A stretch of 64,000 nt of DNA from Niabella beijingensis (GTDB taxonomy: Bacteria; Bacteroidota; Bacteroidia; Chitinophagales; Chitinophagaceae). Where the stretch lies: positions 3,410,001 to 3,474,000 of the forward strand of contig NZ_JAIQDI010000001.1 of the NCBI RefSeq assembly GCF_020034665.1. The letters are read 5' to 3'. Shown here one piece after another: positions 51,637-62,200 of this stretch (within the stretch, counting starts at the first letter, position 1; every line of letters starts with the position of its first letter). The notes beneath the pieces were generated by a model. It searched no databases. It saw only the letters and a program-made list of their open reading frames with translations, and was not told where the DNA came from. The position numbers and the translations under genes are program-made.

Positions 51637-53430
51637 ATGGAAGCATCAAACAACGAATACTATTCCTTCCAGGTAAACCTTCAGGGAATGATCAGTCTGC
51701 TGTCGGAACACCTGTACAGCAATCCCAATACATTTATAAGAGAGCTGCTCCAGAACGCGGTGGATGCCATAGCGGCGTTGCGCCAGCTGGATGAAGCGCT
51801 GGAGGGCGTGGTACGTATTGAATTGCCGGCGGCGGATAAACCTTCCTTTAGTTTTCAGGATAACGGCATCGGACTGAAAGAAAATGAGATACACGAATTC
51901 CTTTCCGTGATCGGAGAAAGCTCCAAACGGAAGAATGCGGAGGACGCGCGGCTCTTCATTGGTAAATTTGGTATCGGTCTGTTGTCCTGCTTTGTGGTAA
52001 GCGAGGCCATTACCATTGAAACCCGTTCGGCATTTGATCAGAAAGGATTCCGCTGGTCGGCTTTTAATGACGGGCGTTACCAGATCGATCCGGTTGACAA
52101 CCTTCCCATTGGCACCAGGGTATATCTGACGCCCAAGAAGAATTATGCACACCTGTTCCGGCCGGAGAATTTTATTCCCCAGATCCGGTTCTACGGGGAT
52201 GCGCTTCCGGAAAAGATAACCGTTGTTTCCAACGGGGAAGAAAAGCTGATCAATCCGGAGCCCCCGGTATGGCTGAACCCCGATGCCACAAGGGATGCCC
52301 TGTTACAGGCAGGCAAGGAGATCTTTCAATTGTCCTTCCTGGATGCGGTAAAACTGCATACGGACTCCGGCGAGTGTGAAGGTGTATTATACATCCTGCC
52401 TTATAAAGCCCAGTTTTCCGTAAAGCAGCACCACCGTCTTTATTTAAAGCGTATGTTCCTGGGCGAAGCGGATAACGGCTTATTACCCTCCTGGGCGTTT
52501 TTTGTAAAAATGGTGGTGAACAGCAACGGGCTCAGCGCCACTGCATCGCGGGAATCGCTGATGCAGAACGATCTGCTGCGTGCCACACGCAAAGAGATCG
52601 GGGAAACGCTAAAGACCTATCTCAGGAGCATCCGGGATATTGACCCCCAGGTATACCTGAAGATCATACAAACGCATTTCCTGCATTTAAAGGCCATGGC
52701 GGCGGAGGATGATGAGTTCCTCCGGCTGATACTGGATGATCTTCCCTTTGAGACCAATAAGGGGTTGCGGAGTTTTAAGAACATCAGCGAACAATTCCCT
52801 GTAATTTATTATTGTGCCGATTATGAAGCGTTCAAACAGGTACAGCGTATTGCAGAATTCCAGGGTGTGCTGGTGCTGAACGTGGCCTATACATTTGAAG
52901 AAGAACTGCTGAAGAAGGTAAAAAGCATCCGGAAGGAGCTCAACATACAGGAGATGTCCTCTGCCAGACTGCTGGACACTTTCGTAAACATCAGTGCAGA
53001 AGAGGAGGAACGTTACCGTCCCTTCCTGGATCGGCTGGCCGACTTTACACGGCCGCTTCATTGCACGGTAAGTTTAAAATATTTTGAACCGAAGGACACA
53101 CCTTCTATTTTTACCCGGGCGGATGAAGATTTTGCAGAAGCCACCATTAAAAAGTTAAAGGCCAGCGATAATCCCTTTGCCAGTGCACTGGGCAGCCTGC
53201 AGCAAAAACCGGAGCTGTCGAACCAGTTCTGTCTCAACATGAACAACGATCTGGTTCAGAACATGCTTACACTGGATGACGCGTATATGTTGCAGGCCAT
53301 TACAGAAGTGCTGTATGTGCAGGCATTGCTGATGGGCAAGCATCCGGTGAATGAAAAGCAGATGAACCTTTTTAACAGTGCCCTGCATTCGCTGCTGGTA
53401 ATGGGCATGAAAAATTTTATTCAGATCTAA
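51637..53430 (+). CDS. Divergent HSP90-family (HtpG-like) ATPase
   Basis: A 597-residue protein with an HSP90 (GHKL/Bergerat) ATP-binding domain at its N-terminus: RELLQNAVDA (Glu36, Asn40, Asp43), QDNGIGL (Asp75) and FIGKFGIGLLSCF (residues 107-118). The middle domain keeps SATASRESLMQND, the usual HtpG patch. It differs from canonical HtpG in length and in the C-terminal part, and is closer to the smaller HSP90-like proteins seen in actinobacteria. The catalytic and nucleotide residues look intact. Its placement between a Sel1-repeat and a helical-repeat gene, with one-base and 11-base spacing, suggests a dedicated chaperone machine. Confidence 0.88.
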   Translation: MEASNNEYYSFQVNLQGMISLLSEHLYSNPNTFIRELLQNAVDAIAALRQLDEALEGVVRIELPAADKPSFSFQDNGIGLKENEIHEFLSVIGESSKRKNAEDARLFIGKFGIGLLSCFVVSEAITIETRSAFDQKGFRWSAFNDGRYQIDPVDNLPIGTRVYLTPKKNYAHLFRPENFIPQIRFYGDALPEKITVVSNGEEKLINPEPPVWLNPDATRDALLQAGKEIFQLSFLDAVKLHTDSGECEGVLYILPYKAQFSVKQHHRLYLKRMFLGEADNGLLPSWAFFVKMVVNSNGLSATASRESLMQNDLLRATRKEIGETLKTYLRSIRDIDPQVYLKIIQTHFLHLKAMAAEDDEFLRLILDDLPFETNKGLRSFKNISEQFPVIYYCADYEAFKQVQRIAEFQGVLVLNVAYTFEEELLKKVKSIRKELNIQEMSSARLLDTFVNISAEEEERYRPFLDRLADFTRPLHCTVSLKYFEPKDTPSIFTRADEDFAEATIKKLKASDNPFASALGSLQQKPELSNQFCLNMNNDLVQNMLTLDDAYMLQAITEVLYVQALLMGKHPVNEKQMNLFNSALHSLLVMGMKNFIQI

Positions 53431-53441
53431 AATCAATACAC

Positions 53442-54512
53442 ATGTTGTATACGTTAAAAATTCAGAAATTATTAAACCAGGGGGAGGAGCTTTCCCTGCC
53501 GGAGGAAAAAGTAAAACTGCTGCTGCAGGCAATAAAGATTGCCGACGAGAATGAGGATATCGAATGGGGGTATGACCTGCGGCTGATGCTGATCGAAACA
53601 GAGCGGGATGTAACGTTTACAAAGGAATCGATACCGGCTTTTGCCTGGATCCTGAATGCCTGTGACGGTCATCCCGACCTGTTTGCAGAAACGGACTTTT
53701 TATGGCAGTACAAATGGATGATGGCTGATCTGTATGACAATCCGCAGGTTTCAAAAGAACAGGTGCATGCAGCGCTGGAAGATTTTAAAATCAGACTGCA
53801 GCGGAATGGATATGGGTTACGGGCCTATTATAATGAGCTGTATAATGATGCCCTGGTGCAAAAGGATACCGCGATGATACAGGAATATGGCGAAAAACTG
53901 AAGATGGTGACCCGCGATTCGATGAGCGATTGTGAAGCCTGTGAAATGGATGCCGAAGTGAGCGCTACTTTTGAGCTGCAGGGTTTTGAGCAGGGACATG
54001 AACAGGCATTGCCATTACTGGAAAAACAATACACCTGTGTACATGTGCCGATGCGTACCCTGGTGAACCTGAGCTACGAGGCCTTTAAAAATAACCAGCC
54101 GGAACTGGCGAAGGAATTCTGCTCAAAAGCAGAAACGGAACTGGAGGCATTAACACATGATGCTTCGGCATTATTGTCGGAAGTAAAACTGCTGGTGTTC
54201 CGGACCGCTGAAGACCCCGTTGCCGGAAAAGAGCGGGTGGAGCAGCTGTTGCCGCGGATAACGGGAAACCAGGGACGGAAAGTATTCCAGATGGCGCTTT
54301 ACCTGATTGAGATCCTGCGGCAGTTTCCGGAAGCCACGCCGTTCAGCCTGTTGCTGAAAGAAGATCATGCCCTGTTCCGGTCCGGGAAGACGGAATATAC
54401 GCGCGATGAGCTGCTGGGCTATTTTGAACAGGTAGCCCGTGATATAGCCGGATTGTTTGACCGGCGCAACGGGAACAATAATTTTATGAAGCAACTGGAC
54501 GCGATTATCTGA
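53442..54512 (+). CDS. Helical TPR-like protein, partner of the HSP90-type ATPase
   Basis: A 356-residue soluble protein, no signal peptide. It is almost wholly alpha-helical, with TPR-like pairs (LLLQAIKIADENEDIEWGYDLRLML, RTLVNLSYEAFKNNQPELAKEFCSKAETELEAL). A Cys-x2-Cys (SDCEACEMD) and DGHPDLFAETDFLWQYKWMMADLYDNP are notable patches. I recognise no named domain. It ends the operon, with the terminator at 54672. Function unknown; the partnership with the two preceding genes is inferred from spacing. Confidence 0.75.
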   Translation: MLYTLKIQKLLNQGEELSLPEEKVKLLLQAIKIADENEDIEWGYDLRLMLIETERDVTFTKESIPAFAWILNACDGHPDLFAETDFLWQYKWMMADLYDNPQVSKEQVHAALEDFKIRLQRNGYGLRAYYNELYNDALVQKDTAMIQEYGEKLKMVTRDSMSDCEACEMDAEVSATFELQGFEQGHEQALPLLEKQYTCVHVPMRTLVNLSYEAFKNNQPELAKEFCSKAETELEALTHDASALLSEVKLLVFRTAEDPVAGKERVEQLLPRITGNQGRKVFQMALYLIEILRQFPEATPFSLLLKEDHALFRSGKTEYTRDELLGYFEQVARDIAGLFDRRNGNNNFMKQLDAII

Positions 54513-54667
54513 AGGGTATTTGTTGGTGTTATTGCAGGGGTGTAAGTAGCAGTATTCGTCATCTGGTCGCCGGTGTCACAGCTGGCAGCACTATCTATAC
54601 AACGGAACTGTAGCAACCTGCTGTTACCATACTTGTTTTTCCAATAAATTCTGTCAGAGGAATATAA

Positions 54668-54710
54668 TAAAAACAGCGGACCGGTACAATCGGTCCGCTG
54701 TTCGTTTTTA
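54668..54710. terminator. Bidirectional terminator between the HSP90-like operon and pepP
   Basis: A perfect 12-bp stem (54672-54683 with 54691-54702), 7-base loop, A-run before and T-run after. It serves the convergent operon and pepP. Confidence 0.9.
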
Positions 54711-54725
54711 ATACTGCTGCTGTAT

Positions 54726-56015
54726 TTAACTGTTCATCAGGCTTTCTATATCATCTGCTTCTATGGGCATCGTCTTCATCAGATCGATATTGCCATTGCG
54801 GGTAAGCAGGAAATTATTTTCGATGCGGATGCCCAGCTGTTCGTCCTCGATGTAAATGCCGGGTTCGATGGTGAGCACCATGCCGGCTTTCAGCGGAGTG
54901 CGGAAGGGTCCGAGATCGTGCACATCAATACCCAGATGATGGCTGATGCCATGGTAGAGGTATTTTCGGTAGGCCCGGTTCTCCTGGTCCTCGTTCTTAA
55001 TATCCGTTTTGGTCAGCAGCCCCAGCTTTATAAATTCCTTGGTAGCCTCATGGCCCATTTTTTCATGATAGTCCACAATGGTGATGCCGGGCTTCAGTAT
55101 GGAGGCTGCATAGCGGTGTAGCCGCAAACAGGCATTGTATACTTCTTTCTGGCGTTTGGTAAACCTTCCGTTTACAGGAACGGTACGGGTAAGGTCGGCA
55201 TTGTATCCGCCGTATTCGGCACCAAAATCCATCAGGATCAGCTCACCGTCCAGGCATTGCTGGTTATTGCTTACATAATGCAGGGTGCGGGCGCGGTCGC
55301 CACTGGCAATGATGCTGCCATAACCTTCCCTTGTGGCACGGTTGCTGAGAAAGGAATGCAGGATCTCTGCTTCAATTTCAAATTCCCAGACGCCGGGTTT
55401 GATGAACTGCAATAAGCGGCGAAAGGTTTTTTCGGTAATGCTGATCGCCTGTCTGATCACTTCCACCTCTTCCGGTGTTTTTATGGCCCGCAGTTCTTTC
55501 AGCAGCGGTGCCGCACGTTTGTACTGATGCAACGGGAATTTTTCTTTCAGCTCTTTTATATAACGGTACTGACGGGTCTCGATCCAGGAGCTCTTCCGGT
55601 CGTTCTCATTGGTGTCGAGGTAAATGGATTCAGCAGCGTGGATCCAGGAGGTTAGCAGGGGTGCCAGGCTGTCCAGCCAAACAATGGTCTTCATGCCGCT
55701 GATGGCAGTGGCTTCATTTTCGCGCAGCCGTTTCCCGTCCCATTTTTCTTTCAGTTCATTCGGGCGCACCAATACCAGCACTTCGCGGTATTTGGGATCG
55801 GGATTGTCCGGGTAAAGGAGCACCATGCTGTCTTCCTGTTGGATTCCGGACAGCCAGAACAGGTTACTGTTGGGTTTATAACGGTAAAGCGCATCGCCGT
55901 TTTCGGGAACTTCATCATTAGCTACAAACAGCGCAATGGTATTGCGTTCCATTTTTTCGGTGAACCGCTTCCGGTTCTTGATAAAGATCTGAGGATCCAG
56001 TGGTAAATATTTCAT
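54726..56015 (-). CDS. pepP: Xaa-Pro aminopeptidase (aminopeptidase P)
   Basis: Removes the first residue from peptides with Pro at position two. M24B pita-bread domain with the metal ligands in LMDFGAEYGGYNADLTRT (two Asp), HGISHHLGIDVHD (His), VLTIEPGIYIED (Glu) and IRIENNFLLT (Glu). The N-terminal domain includes NRKRFTEKMERNTIALFVAN. 429 residues, normal, no signal peptide. It is convergent with the HSP90-like operon. Confidence 0.94.
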   Translation of the reverse strand: MKYLPLDPQIFIKNRKRFTEKMERNTIALFVANDEVPENGDALYRYKPNSNLFWLSGIQQEDSMVLLYPDNPDPKYREVLVLVRPNELKEKWDGKRLRENEATAISGMKTIVWLDSLAPLLTSWIHAAESIYLDTNENDRKSSWIETRQYRYIKELKEKFPLHQYKRAAPLLKELRAIKTPEEVEVIRQAISITEKTFRRLLQFIKPGVWEFEIEAEILHSFLSNRATREGYGSIIASGDRARTLHYVSNNQQCLDGELILMDFGAEYGGYNADLTRTVPVNGRFTKRQKEVYNACLRLHRYAASILKPGITIVDYHEKMGHEATKEFIKLGLLTKTDIKNEDQENRAYRKYLYHGISHHLGIDVHDLGPFRTPLKAGMVLTIEPGIYIEDEQLGIRIENNFLLTRNGNIDLMKTMPIEADDIESLMNS

Positions 56016-56067
56016 GTGTCCGTATTTAAACTGACAACAGTCCCTGGGGGATGTTGTTCAGGGGGTT

Positions 56068-56075
56068 CAAATATA
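56068..56075 (-). promoter_or_regulatory. Candidate -7 promoter element of pepP
   Basis: Minus-strand TATATTTG, exact TAnnTTTG, 52 bases before the pepP ATG. Confidence 0.4.
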
Positions 56076-56169
56076 CGCAAAAGTCTAAACCACACGGAAC
56101 CGGAACCTGTTGAATGGCCGCACGTATTTTTGAGCGGCTCCGGGTTGATGCCGGCGCGGACGATCTTAA

Positions 56170-56198
56170 AAAAAAGGACTGCCCTGGGAAAGGGCAGT
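56170..56198 (-). terminator. Possible terminator downstream of the endonuclease/phosphatase gene
   Basis: Stem 56178-56185 with 56191-56198, 5-base loop, followed on the minus strand by U from the A-rich tract at 56168-56175. It lies about 450 bases after the gene at 56645, so it could close the long susC operon message. Confidence 0.5.
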
Positions 56199-56365
56199 TC
56201 TCAAAATAAAAATCGTTTGCGCAAGGCTAAAAAAGCTGCTGTTCCAAAAGCCGTATTGTCATGTTATCCCGATCATCATCGCATATGCGTCAAGTTAATT
56301 TTTATTGTTAAAAAGCTGCAATGCAGCGTTGATCTTTGAAGTAGGCGACAGTGACAGACAATGGA

Positions 56366-56487
56366 GGTGCAGCGCACCGGTCATAGCACAGGTCTTATAC
56401 TGGCCGGGTTTACTAAATTACCGCCGCGCTGCGGCTGTGATGCTTATTTGTTACACCGGATTATAAAGATTACCGGCGCGCCGCGCC
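56366..56487. repeat. Array of three 5-3-5 hairpins
   Basis: GGTGC-AGC-GCACC (56366-56378), GCCGC-GCT-GCGGC (56423-56435) and GGCGC-GCC-GCGCC (56475-56487). The stem sequences differ but the pairing is kept. The last two are each preceded by ATTACC at the same offset and the spacing is 52-57 bases. It may be a dispersed intergenic element or a structured RNA. Confidence 0.55.
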
Positions 56488-56644
56488 TTTGTTCAAGTAT
56501 TTTTATTGACAAAATGTGCCGGGAAACATCGGTTTCCCGGGTTTTTACTCTAAAACAGCTTTGCTTATCTTGAGGCATATGCGATGATGATATGAGATGC
56601 TGTCAGCCGGCTTTTAAAACAGGCGCTTTAAAATGCCGGACCGA

Positions 56645-57484
56645 TCATTTAAAGCTAAGGGTCGCCGTTACCGGGAAATGATCCGATGGGAATTTTCCGC
56701 GGTAGGTATCCGTTAGGATACCCCAGCCGGAGGCTTGCCCGTTCCTGGTAATAAAAATATGATCGATCACCGCGGTATGCTCCACCGATTTTCCAAACGC
56801 GTTAAAAGACCCGTTGTTCTCGTAGGGGTCCTTTACGTCGCGATAGGCGTCCCTCAGCAAGGGGGCATTGGCCAGGGTCTGGTACCATTCGGAATTGCGA
56901 TCACCATTAAAGTCGCCCACGAGTACGGCATTACCGCGGCCCGCTATGGCTGCTATTTTTTTGAGCATGAGTTTAGCGCTTTCCACGCGCGCTATTTTTC
57001 CTTCATGATCAAAGTGCACACTAAAAAAATAGAATGGCTTCCCGGTCTTTTTATCCTTCAATGCCACCCAGGAGCAGATGCGGTTACAGCATTTTGCATC
57101 CCATCCTTTGCCGGGTTTATCCGGGGTCTCCGATAACCAGAAATCGCCGGACCGCAGCAGGGTGAATTTGTCTTTTTTATAAAAGATCGCAGAGTGTTCG
57201 CCTTTATCGCCTCCGTCGTCGCGGCCTTTGCCGTAACGCGCATAGGCCGGAAGGCGCTCACTGATATCGTCCAGCTGATTTTTAAAACCTTCCTGGGTAC
57301 CAAACACATCAAAATCATGATACCGGATCAGGCTGGCCACCGGTGTTGCCCGGTCTTTCCAGAGGTTGCCCTGATCGGCAGTGGTCTCCATCCGGATGTT
57401 GAAAGTAGCTACCTTTAATTGTTGTGCCTGTGTTTTGTAAAAAGAAATACCGGTAATGATGAGTGCAAGTAAATAACGTTTCAT
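56645..57484 (-). CDS. Secreted endonuclease/exonuclease/phosphatase family protein
   Basis: A 279-residue protein with a signal peptide (LIITGISFYKTQAQ) and the EEP fold of DNase I-like and sphingomyelinase-like enzymes. Metal and catalytic patches: KVATFNIRMET (Asn), FGTQEGFKNQL (Glu), FFSVHFDHEG (His), NAVLVGDFNGDRNSEWYQ (Asp and Asn), IDHIFITR and SDHFPVTATL (final Asp-His). It follows the SusD gene by 12 bases and so is the enzyme of this uptake operon. It probably cleaves a phosphodiester or phosphoester on the substrate before or after import. Which substrate is open. Confidence 0.88.
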   Translation of the reverse strand: MKRYLLALIITGISFYKTQAQQLKVATFNIRMETTADQGNLWKDRATPVASLIRYHDFDVFGTQEGFKNQLDDISERLPAYARYGKGRDDGGDKGEHSAIFYKKDKFTLLRSGDFWLSETPDKPGKGWDAKCCNRICSWVALKDKKTGKPFYFFSVHFDHEGKIARVESAKLMLKKIAAIAGRGNAVLVGDFNGDRNSEWYQTLANAPLLRDAYRDVKDPYENNGSFNAFGKSVEHTAVIDHIFITRNGQASGWGILTDTYRGKFPSDHFPVTATLSFK

Positions 57485-57496
57485 TGTTTATAAAAT

Positions 57497-59269
57497 TTAA
57501 TCCCAGCCGGGGTTTTGGCCTAAGTTAGGATTTTGTTGTAAATCCGTTTCAGGAATGGGGTATAAATAATTCTTAGGTTCCGCAAATTCACGTTTTGCGT
57601 TTTTAAGCCAGGTGAGCTCTCCACTGCTGCCATTGTTGAGCTGCTGAGGGTTGGTGCCCCCGCTGATAGTAGGACCTACATTGATATCTGTAACACCAGG
57701 AAGCGCGCCAGCCGGTTTGGTAATATAAAAGCGTACATCATTATTGCCGTCCTCATCCAGATCCATCGGTGTATCCAGCGCGGGGACATAGAAGCCGGTC
57801 CAGGGCATTTCCAGTAATTTGCCCCGGTTCCATCGTACGAGGTCATAAAAGCGGAACCCTTCCATGGCCAGCTCAATGCTCCTTTCCCTACGGATCTCCA
57901 GTAATGAAGCATCTGCAATTGCGGGGAAATAGTTTTGCTGCAGGTAAGTGTCAATGGTGACGGGTTTGCTGCCGGTATTTCCGGTAATACCGGCCCTGCG
58001 CCGCAATGCGCCTACCGTCATGTTCCAGTCGGCGTCTGTAAGCGTACCCAACTCTGCTTTTGCTTCAGCATAGTTCAAGAGGATCTCTGCATAACGCATA
58101 ATAGGCAGGGAGTTGGTGTTTCTTGTGCCTCCGTCTAAACTTTCATCATCCTGTGTAAACTTGATGGGTTGATAACCGGTATACGTGTAGGAAAAAACAG
58201 GTGGTGCTGATTTTGGGGTACCGCTTACCAATCTTTTATAACCCGGTGTACGGATGGTTTGCTGTAACCGCATGTCGCGTTTTTTGGTTTCCTGCATAAA
58301 GGTCATTGTTCTGTAGGCTGGATTTCCAGTAAAAGGAGTGCCGTCTATATTAAGGTAGGTATTGATAAAGGTCCGAATAAAGTTCAGCCGGGACCCGTAA
58401 GTGGCACTCGTGAGCGACCAGTTGGCGTCATGAAAGACCCCATAGGCTGGATCCACTACGTAAGAGAGCATGATCTCCTGTGATATCGGCTTGAGGTCTG
58501 TAAATAACTGTCTGTAGGATTTATCGCTTCCTGCACTGTTAAAAACAGAAAAATTTCCTTCCCCGATCACTTTTTCTGCAGCAGCAACTGCCTTTTGCAG
58601 CAGTGCATTTGCTGTGCCTTCAAGCTTATAATCAAGGTGATATTTTCTGAATGTCCCTTCAAATAAACATACCCGGGATATTAAACCGTATGCGGTATAT
58701 TTTGTAATCAGGCTGCGTGTGATATCGGTAGTGGTAATATTGGCCGCCGCAAAATCAAGATCGGCAATGATGGAGTCGATGATCAGTGTGCGTGGATCTC
58801 TTTTGTTTTTGAGTGCCGGATCGTTCAGGAGAATCGTCCGGTTGATCCAGGGTACATCGCCATATCGTTTTACCTTTTCAAAGTAGAACCAGCCGCGGAA
58901 AAAGCGTGCAAGACCCCTGTAATGATTGATCATAGCCGGATCGAGTATCGATTCGTTCAGCCCTTCCAGGAAATAGTTAATATTCCGGAGGTCCACCCAG
59001 TTCCAGCCATTGGTGGTTCTGGAGTTGTAATTGCCGGGAACCAGAAAATCCGGAACCTGCGTACGGGCGAAATAATCGCTCATATTATCACCGGAGTGAA
59101 TATCGCTGCCTTTGGGTAGCATATTATAGAACGACAGGGAATAGGTTTCCAGTCCTCCCTGATTATTAAATACGGCCTCTTTGGTTGCGCTTTCTCTTGG
59201 CAACTGATCGAGTTTACTGCATCCCCAGAGAGTGCAGGTGATTAATAGTGCTATTAAAATATGTTTCAT
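57497..59269 (-). CDS. RagB/SusD family nutrient-binding outer-membrane lipoprotein
   Basis: A 590-residue surface lipoprotein (signal ending CTLWGC, Cys17). The SusD core has NYFLEGLNESI, RFFRGWFYFEKVKRYGDVPW, SLPIMRYAEILLNYAEAKAELG and RRERSIELAMEGFRFYDLVRW, and the family ending QNPGWD. It sits 11 bases after its SusC partner and 12 before the EEP enzyme gene. Closely related in sequence to the SusD at the right edge (both have SRVCLFEGTFRKYH), suggesting duplication. Confidence 0.94.
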   Translation of the reverse strand: MKHILIALLITCTLWGCSKLDQLPRESATKEAVFNNQGGLETYSLSFYNMLPKGSDIHSGDNMSDYFARTQVPDFLVPGNYNSRTTNGWNWVDLRNINYFLEGLNESILDPAMINHYRGLARFFRGWFYFEKVKRYGDVPWINRTILLNDPALKNKRDPRTLIIDSIIADLDFAAANITTTDITRSLITKYTAYGLISRVCLFEGTFRKYHLDYKLEGTANALLQKAVAAAEKVIGEGNFSVFNSAGSDKSYRQLFTDLKPISQEIMLSYVVDPAYGVFHDANWSLTSATYGSRLNFIRTFINTYLNIDGTPFTGNPAYRTMTFMQETKKRDMRLQQTIRTPGYKRLVSGTPKSAPPVFSYTYTGYQPIKFTQDDESLDGGTRNTNSLPIMRYAEILLNYAEAKAELGTLTDADWNMTVGALRRRAGITGNTGSKPVTIDTYLQQNYFPAIADASLLEIRRERSIELAMEGFRFYDLVRWNRGKLLEMPWTGFYVPALDTPMDLDEDGNNDVRFYITKPAGALPGVTDINVGPTISGGTNPQQLNNGSSGELTWLKNAKREFAEPKNYLYPIPETDLQQNPNLGQNPGWD

Positions 59270-59280
59270 TGTTGACGGGT

Positions 59281-62200
59281 TTAAAAGTTAACGGATAAGC
59301 CAAAAGTGATTCCTTTTAACATCGGATAATTCATGCCCAGTGCACCGCTGCCGCTGGCTGCCACCTGGTCTACCGGCTGGGATGCATTTTCAGGATCGAT
59401 GTTTTTGGTGAGTTTATACAGAGGCGAGAAGGTAAGCAGGTTCTCTCCGGAAACATAGATACGTGCATTGGTCATCCGTATACGGCTAATCCAGTTAGCA
59501 GGCAGGTTATAGCCAAGCTGAATGTTTTTCATCCGCAGGTAAGCCACATTTTGCAGGTACTTTGTTTGCGGAGGTGTCAACTCTGCAGATCCGTTCTGCG
59601 CCGAATAACCACGGTACCTGGGAAAATAGGCATCGGGATTTTCCTCCGACCAGATCCTGCCCAGCTGATAAGTAGGTACCTTGTTATAAGGCCGGTTGTA
59701 CTGCCCCCAGAAATTCTTGGCTTCGGCACCGGGATACCAGTCCTGATGACCCACGCCCTGGAAGAACACGGAGAAAGAAATATTGTTCCAGGTGGCATCC
59801 AGTGAAATACCATAGGTATACCGGGGGAGCGAATTGCCAATAATACGACGGTCACCGGGTTTGTCAACAGTATTATCACCGTTATTGATAGCCCCGTCGC
59901 CATTCAGATCTGCAAACTTTATATCGCCGGGAAGAAACTTGCCGCTTGTAGAGGCCTTTAATCCGATTTGTGTCGGGATTCCGGTCTTTAAACTTCCGTC
60001 GGTGTTAAAATCACTCGCTGTAAAATAGCGTTCATTTACATAGCCCCATATCTCACCTACCCGTTGTCCCTCATAATAATCTGTCAGGAGCTTGGTGGGG
60101 TTATTAAATTTATCCACCTTGGCTATATAATCGCTCATCGTAAACCGGACGCCGTAATTGAATGGTTTACCGCCTACCTGTAGATCATCCCTCCAGCTGA
60201 GACTGGCCTCCCAGCCTCGGGTGGTAAGATCGGCATAGTTGCCTTTGGGGAATTTATTGGCGCCTGCAGCAGGGTCTACGCCATATACTGCAGGCTGGGT
60301 CATGGCATTGGTGAACATCCCGATGGTTTTGCGGATATAAGCGTCCGCTACCAGTGTCAATTTGTTTCTGAACAGACCGAGATCAATTCCCAGATCTACC
60401 GTACGGGATGCTTCCCAGGTAAGCCCATCGGGCAATACATTGGGCTGATCCGTATACTGGGGGCGTACACCGTTAAGGACGCGATCCGACTGGCGTATGG
60501 TAAATAATTCCATAAACCGATAGGGTGCAATGGCTCCGTTACCCAGTGATCCGTAAGATCCTCTGATCTTAAAATCATTGACCGCATTTTTTAAACCTTC
60601 CCAGAAAGACTCATTAGAAATGCGCCATCCCGCAGATACCGAAGGAAAGAAGGCGTAGCGCTGGTTCTCGGGGAAGCGGGAAGAGCCGTCATACCGGCCG
60701 TTGAACTCAACAAGGTAGCGGTCTTTATACGAATAGTTTAAACGGTAAAAACCACCATTGGTAACCCATTTCCTCCATCCGCCACTGGTGGTAGCCGACT
60801 GGCCAAGTGCAAGCGACAGATCTTCCGCGCCGGGATACATCAGGCCATTTCTGCCTATTGCAATCTGCTTGTAGGTAGATTGTTCATAGTTGTAACCGAC
60901 AAGGCCTTTGAAGTAATGCCCGTTGCCGAGCTGGGGTTCATATTCCACATAAGTGTTGGAAGCAAAGTATTGGGTGGTCTGGTTTTGATTCTGGTAATCA
61001 TTATAGTTGGTGCCCACATATTGTATCACACCGGGTTTGGTGCTGTAAGGAACAGGAACCCTTTTAGTTACCTGATCATTGTTTGTATTGGTTAAGGTAT
61101 AATCTCCTTTTACACGAAGCCGATTATTAAAGAACTTGCTGTTGAATCCAACAGTACTTCTCAAAACGCGCTGATCCATGTCAATACCGTTTTGCCCAAG
61201 ATAGAAATCCCCAACAGTGTAGGCTCCTGAATAGGTAAGTGTCCCATCGGGATTCAGCATCGGCACCATCGTATGACCCTCGTCCGCAATGTTCTGCCAG
61301 ATACCGCCACCTTCACCAACGTTTATCGGGTTATGATACTTCATTTGGGAAAAATCATTGTTGGTGTAAATATTCAGCCAGTTGAATACCTGGAGCGAAC
61401 CCTTGGCCCGGACATTATAAACACTGTAGTCATCCGAATTATAACGGAATAGCCCGGCTTGTTTAAAATAACGACCCGTTACCAGGAAGTCGGATTTTTC
61501 GCTGCCACCGGATATCGTGAGGTTATGCTCGGAGGCAGGCAGGTGATCCTTGTACAGCAGCTTGTACCAGTCGGTATTGTCATAGTAAACATATTCACCA
61601 TCTGAATTTATATCTACTTTCGGTAGTGACGGATCTTTTGATCGTCTTTCCAACTCTTCCAAATATGCAGGAGAGAACTTTACGGTTTTATTTACATTTT
61701 TAGGTGTTTGCGAATAATCATTCCAGGCGGTCCAGGCTTCATTAAACATTTTGGCAAATGTGTAACCGTCTGTTACAAAATCGGGAACGGTAGTAGGCGA
61801 TTTGACCGACTGATTGAATGAATAGTTAATCATTGTTTTGCCTTTCACCGGATTTTTTGTAGTGATGAGTACAACACCAAATGCAGCACGTGCACCATAA
61901 ATGGCTGCTGAAGAGGCATCTTTCAAAACAGATACGCTGGCCACATCGTTGGGATTGATCTTACTCGGATCGCCCTCCACCCCGTCGATCAGCACCAGTG
62001 CATTGCCGCCCTGTCCAATAGAAGTGGTACCCCTGATATTATAAGCGGGAGAGTTGATGGGTTTTCCGTCGCGCGGTACCAGGTTCAGGTTGGGAATCTG
62101 TCCCTGAAGCCCCTGTGCCAGGTTGGGGACCGACCGGTTCTCCAGTACTTTGGAAGTGACCTGGTCCACCGCGCCTGTGAGGTTTACTTTTTTCTGGGTG

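Larger units (their letters stand above)
56016..56644. other. Intergenic region with hairpin array and terminator
   Basis: A 629-base stretch with no convincing gene; the few open frames lack protein character. The left part carries the pepP promoter element, the middle a terminator-like hairpin (56178-56198), and 56366-56487 three look-alike hairpins spaced 52-57 bases apart. The rest shows nothing I can assign. Confidence 0.65.

Noticed and set aside
49146..54512. Calling the HSP90-like operon an anti-phage defence system
   Set aside because: Nothing in or around it (nuclease, sensor, integrase, mobile element) points to defence; a chaperone role is the simpler reading.
56361..56573. Small open frame of 70 codons in the gap before the EEP gene
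   Set aside because: It coincides with the three-hairpin array; its open state follows from the repeats and it has no protein-like pattern.
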